A stretch of 38,006 bases of DNA from Rodentibacter trehalosifermentans (GTDB taxonomy: Bacteria > Pseudomonadota > Gammaproteobacteria > Enterobacterales > Pasteurellaceae). Shown here piece by piece: positions 7,790 to 17,339 of this stretch. The notes below the pieces were generated by a model. The model was given only the letters and a program-made list of their open reading frames with translations, ran no database searches and was not told the DNA's origin. How positions within the stretch are numbered: the first letter of the stretch is position 1; every line of letters begins with the position of its first letter. The DNA is taken from assembly GCF_002000545.1 (NCBI RefSeq), contig NZ_MLHL01000044.1, forward strand, positions 1-38,006, given 5' to 3'. Made by a program: the position numbers and the translations under genes.

Positions 7790-10378
7790 ATGCAAGAGCA
7801 ATATCGTCCCGATATGATTGAACCAAAAGTTCAACAGTACTGGGCTGAAAATAAGGTTTTCAAAGCCGTTAAAGATGTAACCAAAGAGAAATATTATTGT
7901 CTTTCCATGTTCCCCTATCCGTCCGGTCGCCTACATATGGGGCATGTGCGTAACTATACTATCGGTGATGTGATTTCCCGTTATCAACGTATGAACGGTA
8001 AAAATGTGCTGCAGCCTATCGGTTGGGATGCCTTTGGTTTACCTGCGGAAGGGGCGGCAATTAAACACAAAACCGCACCGGCAAAATGGACATACGAAAA
8101 TATTGAATATATGAAAAATCAGCTCAAAATGCTGGGCTTTGGTTACGATTGGGATCGTGAAATTGCAACCTGTAAACCGGACTACTACAAATGGGAACAA
8201 TGGTTTTTTACCGAGCTTTATAAAAAAGGTTTAGTGTATAAAAAAACCTCAACGGTAAACTGGTGTCCGAATGATGAAACCGTACTGGCAAATGAGCAAG
8301 TACATGACGGTTGTTGCTGGCGTTGCGATACCCCGGTGGAACAAAAAGAAATCCCACAATGGTTTATTAAAATCACCGATTATGCCGAGCAATTATTAGG
8401 TGGGTTGGATAATCTTCCACAATGGCCGGATATGGTGAAAACCATGCAACGTAACTGGATTGGACGTTCTGAAGGGGTGGAAATTACCTTTGAGGTGGCA
8501 GATACCCATGAGAAAGTGGCGGTTTACACCACCCGCCCGGATACCTTCTATGGTGTCAGCTATTTAGGCATTGCCGCTGCCCATCCTTTAGCTACCCTTG
8601 CCGCGCAAAATAACCCTGAATTAGCCGCTTTCATTCAAGAAGCGAAAAACGCCAAAGTGGCGGAGGCAGATCTTGCCACAATGGAGAAAAAAGGCATGCC
8701 AACAGGCTTGTTTGCCCTTCACCCATTAACAGGGGAAAAATTACCGATTTGGGTGGCAAACTTTGTGCTTATGCACTATGGCACAGGGGCTGTGATGGCA
8801 GTACCTGCCCATGACCAACGTGATTATGAATTCGCACAAAAATATGCCTTACCATTAAAACAAGTCATCGCGCCACTTGAGGGTCAACATATTGATTTAG
8901 CCAAAGAAGCCTTCACCGAACACGGGGTATTAATCAATTCTGCTGAATTTGACGGCTTAGATTTCGATGGCGCTTTTAACGGTATCGCCGATAAACTGGA
9001 AAAATTAGGTGTGGGTAAACGCCAAGTGAACTACCGCTTGCGTGATTGGGGCGTATCCCGTCAACGTTATTGGGGTGCACCTATTCCAATGCTGACCCTT
9101 GAAAACGGAGATGTAGTGCCTGCCCCATTGGAAGATTTACCAATTATTCTCCCTGAAGATGTGGTGATGGATGGGGTGAAAAGCCCAATTAAAGCGGATC
9201 CGAACTGGGCGAAAACCACCTTTAAGGGTGCACCTGCCTTAAAAGAAACAGATACCTTTGATACTTTCATGGAATCCTCTTGGTATTATGCCCGTTATAC
9301 CTCGCCAACCTTTGCAGATGCGATGTTAGACAAAGAGGAAGCCAATTATTGGCTACCGGTGGATCAATATATCGGCGGAATTGAGCATGCAACCATGCAC
9401 TTACTTTATTTCCGTTTCTTCCACAAACTCTTGCGTGATGCCGGTTTTGTGACAAGTGATGAACCAACGGTGAAATTATTATGTCAAGGAATGGTGCTGG
9501 CAGATGCCTTCTATTACACCAGCCCGACTAACGAGCGGATTTGGGTTAGCCCAACGCAAGTGACTTTGGAACGTGATGAAAAAGGTCGCATTATCAAAGC
9601 CACCGACCCCGAAGGGCGCGAACTGGTTCATTCCGGTATGACTAAAATGTCGAAATCCAAAAATAACGGTATCGACCCACAGGAAATGGTGGAAAAATAC
9701 GGTGCAGATACGGTTCGCTTGTTTATGATGTTTGCCTCCCCTGCGGAGATGACGCTGGAATGGCAAGAATCCGGTGTGGAAGGCGCAAAACGCTTTTTAG
9801 GTCGGGTGTGGAACTTAGTGTATCAATACCAACAAAATCCGGCCAAAACAGCCTTAGATGTGACCGCACTTTCTGCCGATCAAAAAGCCCTTCGTCGTGA
9901 AGTGCATAAAACCATTGCCAAAGTCAGTGATGATATTGGTCGCCGTCAAACCTTCAACACTGCCATTGCGGCAATTATGGAGTTAATGAATAAGCTCACC
10001 AAAGCACCATTGGATAATGAACAAGATCGTGCAATCATGGCAGAAGCGCTAAGTGCTGTCGTGCGTATGCTTTATCCGATTACCCCACATATTTGCTTTG
10101 AGCTATGGCATGCCCTCGGCAATGAAAACAGTATCGACACCGCCACATGGGTGAAAGCCGATGAAACGGCAATGGTGGAAGATGAAAAACTCATTGTTGT
10201 GCAAGTCAATGGCAAAGTGCGTGGAAAAGTAACAGTGGCGGCAGGCGCTGATGAAGAAATGGTAAAAACCGTTGCTTTTGCCGATGAAAATGTGAAGAAA
10301 TTTACCGATGGTCAGCAAATCGTAAAAGTGATTTATGTGGCTGGTAAATTATTAAATATTGTGGTGAAACCGCAATAA
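7790..10378 (+). CDS. leuS: leucyl-tRNA synthetase
   Basis: It charges tRNA(Leu) with leucine and edits mischarged products. The 862 residues are the normal length for a bacterial enzyme. The class I signatures are visible: HIGH as LHMGH (HMGH 49-52) and KMSKS at 619-623. Between them lies the CP1 editing insertion with [12 protein letters not shown] and the editing aspartate region ([16 protein letters not shown]). Cys-containing [14 protein letters not shown] and GCCWRC form the zinc-finger-like insert. It starts at 7790 behind AAGGTGA and heads the leuS-lptE-holA group, an order also known in E. coli. Confidence 0.98.
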   Translation: MQEQYRPDMIEPKVQQYWAENKVFKAVKDVTKEKYYCLSMFPYPSGRLHMGHVRNYTIGDVISRYQRMNGKNVLQPIGWDAFGLPAEGAAIKHKTAPAKWTYENIEYMKNQLKMLGFGYDWDREIATCKPDYYKWEQWFFTELYKKGLVYKKTSTVNWCPNDETVLANEQVHDGCCWRCDTPVEQKEIPQWFIKITDYAEQLLGGLDNLPQWPDMVKTMQRNWIGRSEGVEITFEVADTHEKVAVYTTRPDTFYGVSYLGIAAAHPLATLAAQNNPELAAFIQEAKNAKVAEADLATMEKKGMPTGLFALHPLTGEKLPIWVANFVLMHYGTGAVMAVPAHDQRDYEFAQKYALPLKQVIAPLEGQHIDLAKEAFTEHGVLINSAEFDGLDFDGAFNGIADKLEKLGVGKRQVNYRLRDWGVSRQRYWGAPIPMLTLENGDVVPAPLEDLPIILPEDVVMDGVKSPIKADPNWAKTTFKGAPALKETDTFDTFMESSWYYARYTSPTFADAMLDKEEANYWLPVDQYIGGIEHATMHLLYFRFFHKLLRDAGFVTSDEPTVKLLCQGMVLADAFYYTSPTNERIWVSPTQVTLERDEKGRIIKATDPEGRELVHSGMTKMSKSKNNGIDPQEMVEKYGADTVRLFMMFASPAEMTLEWQESGVEGAKRFLGRVWNLVYQYQQNPAKTALDVTALSADQKALRREVHKTIAKVSDDIGRRQTFNTAIAAIMELMNKLTKAPLDNEQDRAIMAEALSAVVRMLYPITPHICFELWHALGNENSIDTATWVKADETAMVEDEKLIVVQVNGKVRGKVTVAAGADEEMVKTVAFADENVKKFTDGQQIVKVIYVAGKLLNIVVKPQ

Positions 10379-10388
10379 TTTCTCGGCA

Positions 10389-10492
10389 TTATGTAGTAAA
10401 TGCACAAACTGCCATCTCAACGAAACGTAGGGACACCTACAGGGTGTCCCTACAAATAAAACCAAAATGAAATTTATGTCACTGCTACATAA
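10389..10492. repeat. 104-bp MITE-like repeat with central hairpin
   Basis: The ends are inverted copies: TTATGTAGTA (10389-10398) and, read in reverse complement, TTATGTAGCA (10492-10483), with weaker similarity running inward about 20 bp. The centre has a perfect 11-bp hairpin, GTAGGGACACC (10427-10437) and GGTGTCCCTAC (10443-10453), around a TACAG loop. A 21-bp stretch at its left end (10384-10404) recurs at 20165-20185 with one difference. No open frame is inside. No clear target duplication is seen. The hairpin may also terminate leuS transcription, but no T-tract follows. Confidence 0.5.
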
Positions 10493-10529
10493 CTTTGTAT
10501 TCACCAAAAGATAACTGCACTTTATTTAA

Positions 10530-10538
10530 AAGTGCGGT
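10530..10538 (+). repeat. DNA uptake signal before lptE
   Basis: An exact AAGTGCGGT core. A degenerate inverse copy (TGCACTTT) lies just to the left, so the pair could form a small hairpin. Confidence 0.8.
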
Positions 10539-10558
10539 CGGTTTTAAAGGTAATTTTT

Positions 10559-11047
10559 ATGATTAAATCAATCAAAACCTTATTTCTTACGATAGCTTTC
10601 GTGAGCATTTCCGCCTGTGGCTGGCATCTTCAAAATGGCGCACTCATTCCTCAGGAATTGCATACCCTTGCCTTTGAAAGTTCGGATCCTTACAGTGAAA
10701 TGTCAATGGCTGTTCGTCGTCAATTACAAGCCAATAACGTCAATCTGGTGAATGCCGAACAAGGTGTGCCGGTATTACGCATTAATAAACAAATCACTAA
10801 TGATGAAGTGTCTTCTATTTTCAAACGTGGACGTGAGGCAGAGAAAACCCTGATGTTAGAAGTGGAAGCCACCGTGCGTTTAGCCAATGGTCAAAGCCAT
10901 CCGATCAGTGCAAAAGTTAATCGTACTTTCTTTGATAACTCTCGAGCAGCATTGGCTAAAGCCACAGAACGTGACGTGATTTGGAATGATATGCGTGAAC
11001 AAGCGGCCCGTCAGCTCATCACGAAAATGGTGGCATTACAACATTAA
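10559..11047 (+). CDS. lptE: LPS-assembly lipoprotein LptE
   Basis: An outer-membrane lipoprotein that plugs the LptD barrel and helps insert lipopolysaccharide into the outer leaflet. The start at 10559 ([14 protein letters not shown]) is 9 bp after AAAGG and gives a lipoprotein signal ending ISAC, with the lipidated cysteine at residue 20; upstream codons do not fit. The 163 residues are a usual length. GWHLQNG directly follows the cysteine, as in the family (CGFHLRG). It lies between leuS and holA, its classic position (former rlpB), with only 14 bp to holA. Confidence 0.93.
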   Translation: MIKSIKTLFLTIAFVSISACGWHLQNGALIPQELHTLAFESSDPYSEMSMAVRRQLQANNVNLVNAEQGVPVLRINKQITNDEVSSIFKRGREAEKTLMLEVEATVRLANGQSHPISAKVNRTFFDNSRAALAKATERDVIWNDMREQAARQLITKMVALQH

Positions 11048-11061
11048 TTAAAAGAAAAATA

Positions 11062-12096
11062 ATGAACCGCATTTTTCCTGAACAACTACCTCATCATCTT
11101 GCCCAAGGACTGGCTAAAGTTTATTGCTTGGTTGGGCAAGATCCGCTGTTGCTCAGTGAAACTGAAGCGGATATTTATCAAGCAGCACTCCAACAAAGCT
11201 TTGATGAAAAAAATACAGTACAAATTGACAGCCAGACTGATTGGGCTGCATTAATTGAATCCACCCAATCAATGGGCTTGTTTTTCAACAAACAAGTGCT
11301 TGTGCTCAATTTACCGGAAAATTTGACCGCACTTTTGCAAAAAAAACTGCAAGAATTTATTACAGCATTAAATGAAGACGTGCTATTGGTTTTAACGATG
11401 CCCAAACTTGCCAAAGCCACCGAAAAACAAGCGTGGTTTTTGGCATTGACAGAATATGAACCCAAAGCACTCTTGGTGAATTGCCAAACACCCAGTTCGG
11501 AGCAGCTCCCCCGCTGGGTAAAAAATCGCCTTCAAATGATGGGATTGACGGCAGATAACGAAGCCATTGCCCAGCTTTGTTACAGTTATGAAAACAATTT
11601 ACTTGCCCTCAAACAAGCCTTACAACTTTTAGACTTACTTTATCCCGATCACAAACTGACTTATCATCGGGTCATTTCTGTGGTTGAGCAATCATCCCTC
11701 TTCACCCCTTTCCAATGGATTGATGCCTTGCTTGTCGGTAAAGTCAATCGGGCTAAACGTATTTTAGTGGGCTTACAGGCGGAAGATGTTCAACCCATTA
11801 TTTTATTGCGTACCTTACAACGTGAGCTATTCACCTTACTTGATCTGACAAAACCTCAGCAACCTATTCGTATCACAGAGGGGTTGCCCGTTCAATCTCT
11901 TAAAGCGGAGTTTGATCGTCTCAAAATTTGGCAAAATCGCCGACCGCTCTTTTTAGCTGCCGTACAACGGCTAACCTATCAAAAACTCTATGAGATTATC
12001 CAAGAATTGGCAGATATTGAACGCCTTGCCAAACAAGAATTTAGCGATAATGTATGGGAAAAATTAGCGGATTTATCGGTGAAAATTTGTTTATAA
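11062..12096 (+). CDS. holA: DNA polymerase III, delta subunit
   Basis: The delta subunit of the clamp loader opens the beta sliding clamp. The 344 residues match the E. coli length (343). N-terminal PEQLPHHLAQGLAKVYCLVGQDPLLLSE is close to the family start; delta has an AAA+ fold without functional Walker motifs, and none is seen here. SLFTPFQWIDALLVGKVNRAKRIL is the conserved region near domain II/III. An uptake signal at 11326 encodes TAL. The start codon is 14 bp from lptE, so the two are probably co-transcribed. Confidence 0.95.
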   Translation: MNRIFPEQLPHHLAQGLAKVYCLVGQDPLLLSETEADIYQAALQQSFDEKNTVQIDSQTDWAALIESTQSMGLFFNKQVLVLNLPENLTALLQKKLQEFITALNEDVLLVLTMPKLAKATEKQAWFLALTEYEPKALLVNCQTPSSEQLPRWVKNRLQMMGLTADNEAIAQLCYSYENNLLALKQALQLLDLLYPDHKLTYHRVISVVEQSSLFTPFQWIDALLVGKVNRAKRILVGLQAEDVQPIILLRTLQRELFTLLDLTKPQQPIRITEGLPVQSLKAEFDRLKIWQNRRPLFLAAVQRLTYQKLYEIIQELADIERLAKQEFSDNVWEKLADLSVKICL

Positions 12097-12098
12097 TC

Positions 12099-12131
12099 TA
12101 TTGTTTTTTTTTTGAGCGAAAATAGTATAAT
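12099..12131 (+). promoter_or_regulatory. candidate promoter of the DUF5339 gene
   Basis: A perfect TATAAT (12126-12131) lies behind a run of ten T. The only -35-like hexamer, TTGTTT (12101-12106), is 19 bp away, longer than ideal, and the T-tract may act as an UP-like or holA terminator element instead. Confidence 0.45.
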
Positions 12132-12183
12132 AAGCCGCCTTTTGGCAATAATCTTATTTATTAATTTTCGTGAGGAAATCACA

Positions 12184-12447
12184 ATGAAAAAAACATTAGT
12201 CGCACTTATCTTTATGGGCTTTGGTCTTTCCGCTTCTGCCGCAGAATTATCTGATAGTTGTAAAGCCTATTTTGCAGAGGTTGATTCATATCTTGCTTCT
12301 ATGCCGGCAGCTCAAGCCAACTCAATGAAAGCACAGTATGAATCCAGTAAACAACAGTTTGCGATGATGCCAGTAGCGGCGCAAGATCAGGCTTGTGGAC
12401 AAGCTGTAGAGCAATTGAAACAAATGAAAGCAGCGATGCCAAAATAG
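12184..12447 (+). CDS. small periplasmic DUF5339 family protein
   Basis: An 87-residue protein from the ATG at 12184, behind GAGGAAATCACA; upstream in-frame codons are non-coding-looking. Residues 1-20 form a signal peptide with an ASA-A type cleavage site. The mature ~67 residues are helical and contain two cysteines (in DSCKAYF and QACGQAV), suggesting a disulfide in the periplasm. It looks like the DUF5339 family known mainly from Pasteurellaceae; function unknown. It ends at a strong bidirectional terminator. Confidence 0.75.
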   Translation: MKKTLVALIFMGFGLSASAAELSDSCKAYFAEVDSYLASMPAAQANSMKAQYESSKQQFAMMPVAAQDQACGQAVEQLKQMKAAMPK

Positions 12448-12483
12448 TTTTAAATGATGTCATAAATGGATTTTGATGAAAAT

Positions 12484-12511
12484 AACCCCAGCCTAGGCTG
12501 GGGTTCGTATT
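12484..12511. terminator. bidirectional terminator between DUF5339 gene and mutT
   Basis: A perfect 22-bp palindrome: AACCCCAGCCT (12484-12494) pairs with AGGCTGGGGTT (12495-12505). T-rich sequence follows on the plus strand (CGTATTT), and ATTTT on the minus strand. It ends the two convergent genes. Confidence 0.85.
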
Positions 12512-12918
12512 TATGGAATTTGCACTTCGCTGAGTAATCGGTTGATTAACTTTGCATTGGCCGGTGGAAATAATCCTGCATCTAAGGCCCGTTGTTCAAT
12601 CCAAAAACCTTCCTGCCCTTCACGCCCAAAAGGTTCGCCAATCCATTCTTCCACGAGATAGAAGAAAAATGAAATTACCTTGGTGGGATATTCAAATTGA
12701 AAGCGTTCATAAAGTTCAGCATTTAAAACGACAATGCCGATTTCCTCTTCCAACTCACGTTTGAGTGCTTGTTCCGGTGTTTCGTTTTCATCCACTTTCC
12801 CCCCGGGGAATTCAAGGGATTGAGCAAAATCCTGACCTTCCAAACGCTGGGTTAAGTAAATTTGTCCGAATTCATTACGAATAATACCGGCTGAAACTTG
12901 TATGATTGGTTTTTCCAT
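12511..12918 (-). CDS. mutT: 8-oxo-dGTP diphosphatase
   Basis: It removes 8-oxo-dGTP from the nucleotide pool and so prevents A:T to C:G changes. The 135 residues start at the ATG at 12918 (MEKPIIQVSAG), matching the family start (E. coli MutT has 129); the 50 extra upstream codons run through the secA terminator and are spurious. The Nudix box is complete: G40 x5 E46 x7 REL-EEE-I-GI (R54-I62). SLEFPGGK precedes it. mutT follows secA, as in H. influenzae and E. coli. Confidence 0.95.
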   Translation of the reverse strand: MEKPIIQVSAGIIRNEFGQIYLTQRLEGQDFAQSLEFPGGKVDENETPEQALKRELEEEIGIVVLNAELYERFQFEYPTKVISFFFYLVEEWIGEPFGREGQEGFWIEQRALDAGLFPPANAKLINRLLSEVQIP

Positions 12919-12934
12919 GTTTTTGATCCAAGAT

Positions 12935-12968
12935 AAAAAAAGTGCGGTCAAAAACAACCGCACTTTTA
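12935..12968 (-). terminator. secA terminator built from paired uptake signals
   Basis: AAAAGTGCGGT (to 12948) and ACCGCACTTTT (from 12957) form an 11-bp stem around an 8-nt loop. Read leftward, the hairpin is followed by seven T, so it ends secA transcription. It lies between secA and mutT, so mutT may need read-through or its own promoter. Confidence 0.88.
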
Positions 12969-12973
12969 GCCCG

Positions 12974-15670
12974 TTAATGGTATTTGGCACGGTTACCGTG
13001 ACAATGCTTGTATTTCTTACCCGATCCACAAGGGCAAGGCTCATTACGACCGACACGACGATCTGCATAATCCTCTTCCTGTGTCACCGCATTATTTTCC
13101 CCTATTGGGTGGTGAGTTTGGCTTTCTCGTTCCGCCATTTCTTGACGAAGACGTTCGGCCTCTTCTATCTCTTCTTGGGTTCTCACTCGAACACGGGTTA
13201 AGGTTGTGATCACGTGGTGTTTTAAGGAATCCAACATTTCCGTAAACATACGGAATGACTCTTTTTTATATTCCTGTTTCGGATCTTTTTGAGCATAGCC
13301 ACGTAAGTGGATACCTTGACGAAGATAATCCATCGCCGCTAAATGTTCTTTCCAAAGTTCATCTAAGGTTTGTAGCATCACCCCTTTTTCAAAATGGCGC
13401 ATACTTTCTTCGCCCACTAAGGCTTCTTTTTCCTTATATTCTTTTTCAGCAACGTCAATAATGCGTTCACGTAGATTTTCTTCGTGAAGATTGCTGTCTT
13501 CTTCGAGCCAATGTGCGATAGGCAATACCATACCAAACTCTTGTGCCAACCGTTCTTCCAACCCTTTAATATCCCATTGTTCCTCTAAGGATTGTGGCGG
13601 GATATATTGGTCGATAACATTATTGAACACATCGTGGCGAATAGCCTTGACCGTCTCGGAAATATCATCATTATCCAATAAATAATTGCGTTGTTCATAA
13701 ATGGCGTGGCGTTGATCGTTGGCGACATCATCATATTCAAGAAGATTTTTACGACCATCAAAGTGGAAGGCTTCTACTTTTGCTTGGGCAGAGGCAATCA
13801 CTTTCGCCAACATTTTGGACTCCATCGCTTCACCCGGCACGGTGAAGGCTTTACGCATTAAGTTGAGCTTGCCCTCGTTGAGGTAAATTCGCATTAAACC
13901 ATCTTCCAAAGACAGGTAGAAACGGGAAGAACCCGGATCCCCTTGACGACCGGAACGGCCACGCAACTGGTTGTCGATACGGCGTGATTCGTGACGCTCC
14001 GTACCAATAATATGTAAACCGCCGGCTTTCATCACGATGTCGTGATTTTTCTCCCACTCGGCTTTTAACGCATCAAGTTGCGCTTGAGTAGGATTGTCTA
14101 ATTTAGCCGCCTGGGCTTTCCAGTTACCGCCAAGGATAATATCCGTTCCCCGTCCCGCCATATTGGTGGCAATCGTTACCGCCCCCGGGAAACCCGCTTC
14201 TGCGACAATTTCAGCTTCTTGTTGGTGGAATTTTGCATTTAACACATTGTGTTTAATGCCCGCTTTATCCAATGCTTTCGACAAAACTTCCGATTTTTCC
14301 ACCGAAATCGTCCCCACCAATACCGGTTGTTGGCGTGCCACACAATCTTTAATATCATCAATAATCGCATTGAATTTGTATTCTTCATTTTCAAACATCA
14401 AGTCTGTGCGATCATCACGAATCATTGGGCGGTTTGTCGGAATGACGACCGTTTCTAAACCGTAAATTTGTTGGAATTCAAAGGCTTCCGTATCTGCCGT
14501 CCCCGTCATCCCCGCCAATTTTTCATACAAACGGAAATAGTTTTGGTAAGAAATGGAGGCAACAGTTTGGTTTTCACTTTTAATCTCAACCCCCTCTTTG
14601 GCTTCAATCGCTTGGTGTAAGCCGTCAGACCAACGGCGTCCTGCCATCGTCCGCCCGGTATGTTCATCAACAATGACGATTTCGCCGTCTTTCACAATAT
14701 AATCCACATCACGCTCAAATAAAGTGTGTGCACGCAATGCCGCCATAATATGGTGCAATAAGACGATACGGCCCGGTGAGTAAAGAGAATCCCCTTCCGG
14801 CATTAACCCTTGTTCAATGAGCCAATTTTCCACTTTTTCCTGACCACGTTCGGTTAAGTGAGCTTGTTTGGATTTGAGGTCTAAGGTGAAATCCCCTTCC
14901 CCTTGATATTCATCGGAATCTTCTTTTTCTTGCTTAATTAAACTTGGAATGAGTTTATTCACCGCAATGTAAAGATCGGAACTGTCTTCGGCCTGACCGG
15001 AAATAATTAACGGTGTGCGAGCCTCATCAATGAGAATGGAATCCACCTCATCCACTAAGGCATAACCTAAAGTGCGTTGGAAACGCTCTTCTTTTGAATG
15101 GGCTAAATTATCACGCAAATAGTCAAAACCCAATTCACTGTTTGTGGCATAAGTGATATCAGCAGCGTAAGCGGCACGTTTTGCTTCAGGCGGTAAACCC
15201 GGAATATTCACGCCAACACTTAGCCCTAAAAATTCAAATAATGGGCGGTTGGTTTCTGCGTCACGTCGTGCCAAATAGTCGTTCACTGTCACCACGTGTA
15301 CCCCTTTTCCTTCAAGGGCAATTAAATAACAAGGGAGTGTAGCGGTTAAGGTTTTCCCTTCACCGGTTCGCATTTCAGCAATACAGCGGTTGGTTAACAC
15401 CATCCCACCGATCAACTGAACATCAAAGTGACGCATACCTAATACCCGTTTACTCGCTTCTCGCACGGTAGCAAAGGCTTCAGGTAGGATGTCTTGCAAG
15501 GTTTCACCCGCACTCAAACGCTGGCGAAATTCATCGGTTTTCGCGCGAAGCTGTTCATCACTTAAGGCTTCAAATTCAGGCTCTAATTGATTAATTTTGC
15601 TCACTTGTTTTTTAAGTTTGCGTAAAATACGGTCGTTACGGCTACCAAAAATTTTCGTAAAAATGCTCAT
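12974..15670 (-). CDS. secA: protein translocase ATPase SecA
   Basis: The motor that drives preproteins through SecYEG. The 898 residues (E. coli 901) start at the ATG at 15670 ([15 protein letters not shown]) behind AAAGAGAAATT; the open frame starts 20 codons earlier, inside the secM-secA spacer. Walker A is MRTGEGKTL (about 102-109) and Walker B is [13 protein letters not shown]. The DEAD-motor region LMAGRGTDI-like stretch appears as [15 protein letters not shown]. The C-terminal zinc tail [20 protein letters not shown] binds SecB and zinc. It is translated downstream of secM, which should regulate it. No exact uptake signal occurs in its 2.7 kb. Confidence 0.98.
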   Translation of the reverse strand: MSIFTKIFGSRNDRILRKLKKQVSKINQLEPEFEALSDEQLRAKTDEFRQRLSAGETLQDILPEAFATVREASKRVLGMRHFDVQLIGGMVLTNRCIAEMRTGEGKTLTATLPCYLIALEGKGVHVVTVNDYLARRDAETNRPLFEFLGLSVGVNIPGLPPEAKRAAYAADITYATNSELGFDYLRDNLAHSKEERFQRTLGYALVDEVDSILIDEARTPLIISGQAEDSSDLYIAVNKLIPSLIKQEKEDSDEYQGEGDFTLDLKSKQAHLTERGQEKVENWLIEQGLMPEGDSLYSPGRIVLLHHIMAALRAHTLFERDVDYIVKDGEIVIVDEHTGRTMAGRRWSDGLHQAIEAKEGVEIKSENQTVASISYQNYFRLYEKLAGMTGTADTEAFEFQQIYGLETVVIPTNRPMIRDDRTDLMFENEEYKFNAIIDDIKDCVARQQPVLVGTISVEKSEVLSKALDKAGIKHNVLNAKFHQQEAEIVAEAGFPGAVTIATNMAGRGTDIILGGNWKAQAAKLDNPTQAQLDALKAEWEKNHDIVMKAGGLHIIGTERHESRRIDNQLRGRSGRQGDPGSSRFYLSLEDGLMRIYLNEGKLNLMRKAFTVPGEAMESKMLAKVIASAQAKVEAFHFDGRKNLLEYDDVANDQRHAIYEQRNYLLDNDDISETVKAIRHDVFNNVIDQYIPPQSLEEQWDIKGLEERLAQEFGMVLPIAHWLEEDSNLHEENLRERIIDVAEKEYKEKEALVGEESMRHFEKGVMLQTLDELWKEHLAAMDYLRQGIHLRGYAQKDPKQEYKKESFRMFTEMLDSLKHHVITTLTRVRVRTQEEIEEAERLRQEMAERESQTHHPIGENNAVTQEEDYADRRVGRNEPCPCGSGKKYKHCHGNRAKYH

Positions 15671-15791
15671 AATTTCTCTTTCTAAATCATTTGTTAAAAT
15701 TAAGGAATGAGTGAAATGTTGCTCACTCATTGTCAGAGTTAATGGTGTGCCCCTTTAATTTCATTGTGTTAAAGGGACAGAGTCTAAGAAA
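15671..15791 (-). promoter_or_regulatory. secM-secA leader with mRNA hairpins
   Basis: On the minus strand two stems are visible: CCCTTTAA with TTAAAGGG (both inside 15735-15780), and AATGAGTGA with TCACTCATT (15704-15729). The second lies 34 bp before the secA start. In E. coli a secM-secA hairpin hides the secA ribosome site until SecM stalls. Here ATTTC-A-CTC of the second stem could pair with GAGAAAT of the secA ribosome site; that alternative fold is inference. Confidence 0.5.
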
Positions 15792-16091
15792 TTAAATGAG
15801 TAAAGGACCGGCTCGAATAGGGGCTTGGCGATTTAATACCGCCACCACAAAGTGCGGTTGAAAATCGGGTTGTTTTTTTTCGAAATAGCTTGCCGGAAAA
15901 GCTTGGGGGGAAGGTCGTTGTACATAGCGAACCACCTTTGCGCTTTCCAACACCTGTTGGATAGAAATCTCAGAGGAACAATTTTCCGCCCGGTTATTTT
16001 CTAAACTTTGCGTATTAGGCAAAGCAAAAATCGCGATCACACTTAATAGTAATCGCGACCAAAAATAAGGGGGGCTTTTGCCTAAAATCAT
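15792..16091 (-). CDS. secM: SecM secretion monitor (translation arrest protein)
   Basis: A 99-residue protein (100 if the adjacent ATG at 16094 is used). It has an N-terminal export signal (SRLLLSVIAIFALPNTQS) and ends PHFVVAVLNRQAPIRAGP plus LLI. The IRAGP core is identical to E. coli SecM (FSTPVWISQAQGIRAGP), but the tryptophan-isoleucine pair is replaced by V-L, the preceding glycine by proline, and the phenylalanine is one residue closer. A variant arrest sequence with a P-I-R core is known from the related Mannheimia succiniciproducens. Position directly before secA supports the call. A DNA uptake signal (15850-15858) encodes the QPHF just before the arrest core. Confidence 0.88.
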   Translation of the reverse strand: MILGKSPPYFWSRLLLSVIAIFALPNTQSLENNRAENCSSEISIQQVLESAKVVRYVQRPSPQAFPASYFEKKQPDFQPHFVVAVLNRQAPIRAGPLLI

Positions 16092-16122
16092 CATTTTGTT
16101 GTTTCTGATAAAAATTGTGTGT

Positions 16123-16151
16123 ATTGTAGCGGAAATTTAAATTGATGTCAT
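16123..16151 (-). promoter_or_regulatory. promoter of secM-secA
   Basis: On the minus strand ATGACA (16146-16151; five of six to consensus) and TACAAT (16123-16128) are exactly 17 bp apart. It lies about 30 bp before the secM start. Confidence 0.7.
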
Positions 16152-16167
16152 TTATTGGGGCTACTTC

Positions 16168-16497
16168 ATGGAAAACAAGGCGGAACGTTATCAAAAGGCG
16201 ATGAATATTGTGGAGGTGATGGAGCAATCTTCTTTTTCTCAAATGATGAAAAAAGGCTTAGCCATTCACGAGTTAAATCAAAAAATTCACCAGATTTTTC
16301 CGCAAGAATTTCAAGGTTTAGTGCGTATCGGTCAGATTAATGGCGAAAAACTTTTTATTGAAGTGGCTAATGCCATTGTGCGACAAGGGATTTTATTTCG
16401 TCAGACGGAATTGCTCAGCCTTATCCGACCTGAATACCCACAAGTTACAAAATTAGAGGTAAAGATTAACCCCGAATTTAAGGGAGTTACGCCTTAA
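16168..16497 (+). CDS. dciA: DciA-like DUF721 protein
   Basis: A 109-residue protein: an N-terminal helical stretch (AERYQKAMNIVEVMEQ) followed by LNQKIHQIFPQEFQGLVRIGQINGEKLFIEVANAIVRQGILFRQTELLSLI, which fits the KH-like DUF721/DciA domain (L..L...L P..L..H..V....G.L.V.V.S..W...L......L). DciA is the ancestral bacterial loader of the DnaB helicase; in many gammaproteobacteria it lies next to secA. The protein is shorter than the ~150-residue Vibrio form. It is divergent from secM, and its 3' end overlaps the convergent dam gene by 11 bp. Family assignment is good; function in this organism is inferred. Confidence 0.75.
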   Translation: MENKAERYQKAMNIVEVMEQSSFSQMMKKGLAIHELNQKIHQIFPQEFQGLVRIGQINGEKLFIEVANAIVRQGILFRQTELLSLIRPEYPQVTKLEVKINPEFKGVTP

Positions 16498-17338
16498 AAA
16501 TCGCAATGAGTTCTTTCACTTTCACCCGTTTTGCCGCATTTTGGCTAATGGAACGTTGCACTTTCACGGCTTTAAATTTTGCCCCTTTGTAGATTTCACG
16601 AGTGAACTTGGTATCGTGATTGGAAATCAATACCGGAATTTGTTTTTCTTTTTGTATTTTTTTTGCCGCTTCCGCTAAAGTGCGTTGATGGGTCAAGCCA
16701 AAATCATTGCCGGCATAACCGGTGAAATTGGTATGTTGATGTAGCGGGGCATAGGGGGGATCACAATAAATTACCGAAGATTGGTCTGCCAATTCAAAGG
16801 TTTGTTGAAAATCACCGCAAAAAAAGACCGCACTTTGTGCCTTATGCGCAAAATAACGCAATTCATTTTCTGGAAAATAATGGGTTTTATAAGCCCCAAA
16901 AGGCACATTAAATTCATTCTTACTGTTATAACGGCACAAACCATTGAAACCAAAACGGTTGAGATATAAGAAAATCACTGCGCGTTCAAAGGGATCGGCA
17001 GATGCATTAAACTGTTGGCGTTTGGTGTAGTAATATTCGGGCGTATTAGCATTTGGCGCCAAAAATAGCGGTTTGCAGGCATCAATATAGCCCTCCACAT
17101 CTTCTTTGATAAGATTAAATAAATTAATCAAATCGGGATTAATATCCGCCAAAATGTAGCGTTCAAAATTGGTATTTAAAAATACCGCGCCTGCCCCGAC
17201 AAAAGGTTCAACCAAACATTGTTTTTTCTTTGGAAAGGCCTTGTTAATTTCATCTGTTAAACGAAATTTACCACCCGCCCATTTTAAAAATGGGCGGTGT
17301 TTGATTTTGGATTTAATCGATTTTTTGGGACGTGGCAT
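16487..17338 (-). CDS. dam: DNA adenine methylase (GATC)
   Basis: It methylates the N6 of adenine in GATC, marking strands for mismatch repair and timing replication. The 283 residues start at the ATG at 17338 (MPRPKKSIKSKIKHRPF); this start is one base after the aroB stop (TAA-A-ATG), showing translational coupling. Motif I is FLKWAGGKFRL and EPFVGAGAVFLN; catalytic motif IV is DPPYAPL (D193-Y196). The extreme N-terminus is lysine-rich. The neighbour order aroK-aroB-dam agrees with H. influenzae; the E. coli damX gene between aroB and dam is absent. An uptake signal at 16827 encodes SAV. Confidence 0.96.
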   Translation of the reverse strand: MPRPKKSIKSKIKHRPFLKWAGGKFRLTDEINKAFPKKKQCLVEPFVGAGAVFLNTNFERYILADINPDLINLFNLIKEDVEGYIDACKPLFLAPNANTPEYYYTKRQQFNASADPFERAVIFLYLNRFGFNGLCRYNSKNEFNVPFGAYKTHYFPENELRYFAHKAQSAVFFCGDFQQTFELADQSSVIYCDPPYAPLHQHTNFTGYAGNDFGLTHQRTLAEAAKKIQKEKQIPVLISNHDTKFTREIYKGAKFKAVKVQRSISQNAAKRVKVKELIAIFKA

Positions 17339-17339
17339 T

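Noticed and set aside
16015-16242. 75-codon minus-strand frame overlapping secM and dciA
   Set aside because: It overlaps the secM start and the dciA start in another frame and covers the secM promoter; no family resemblance.
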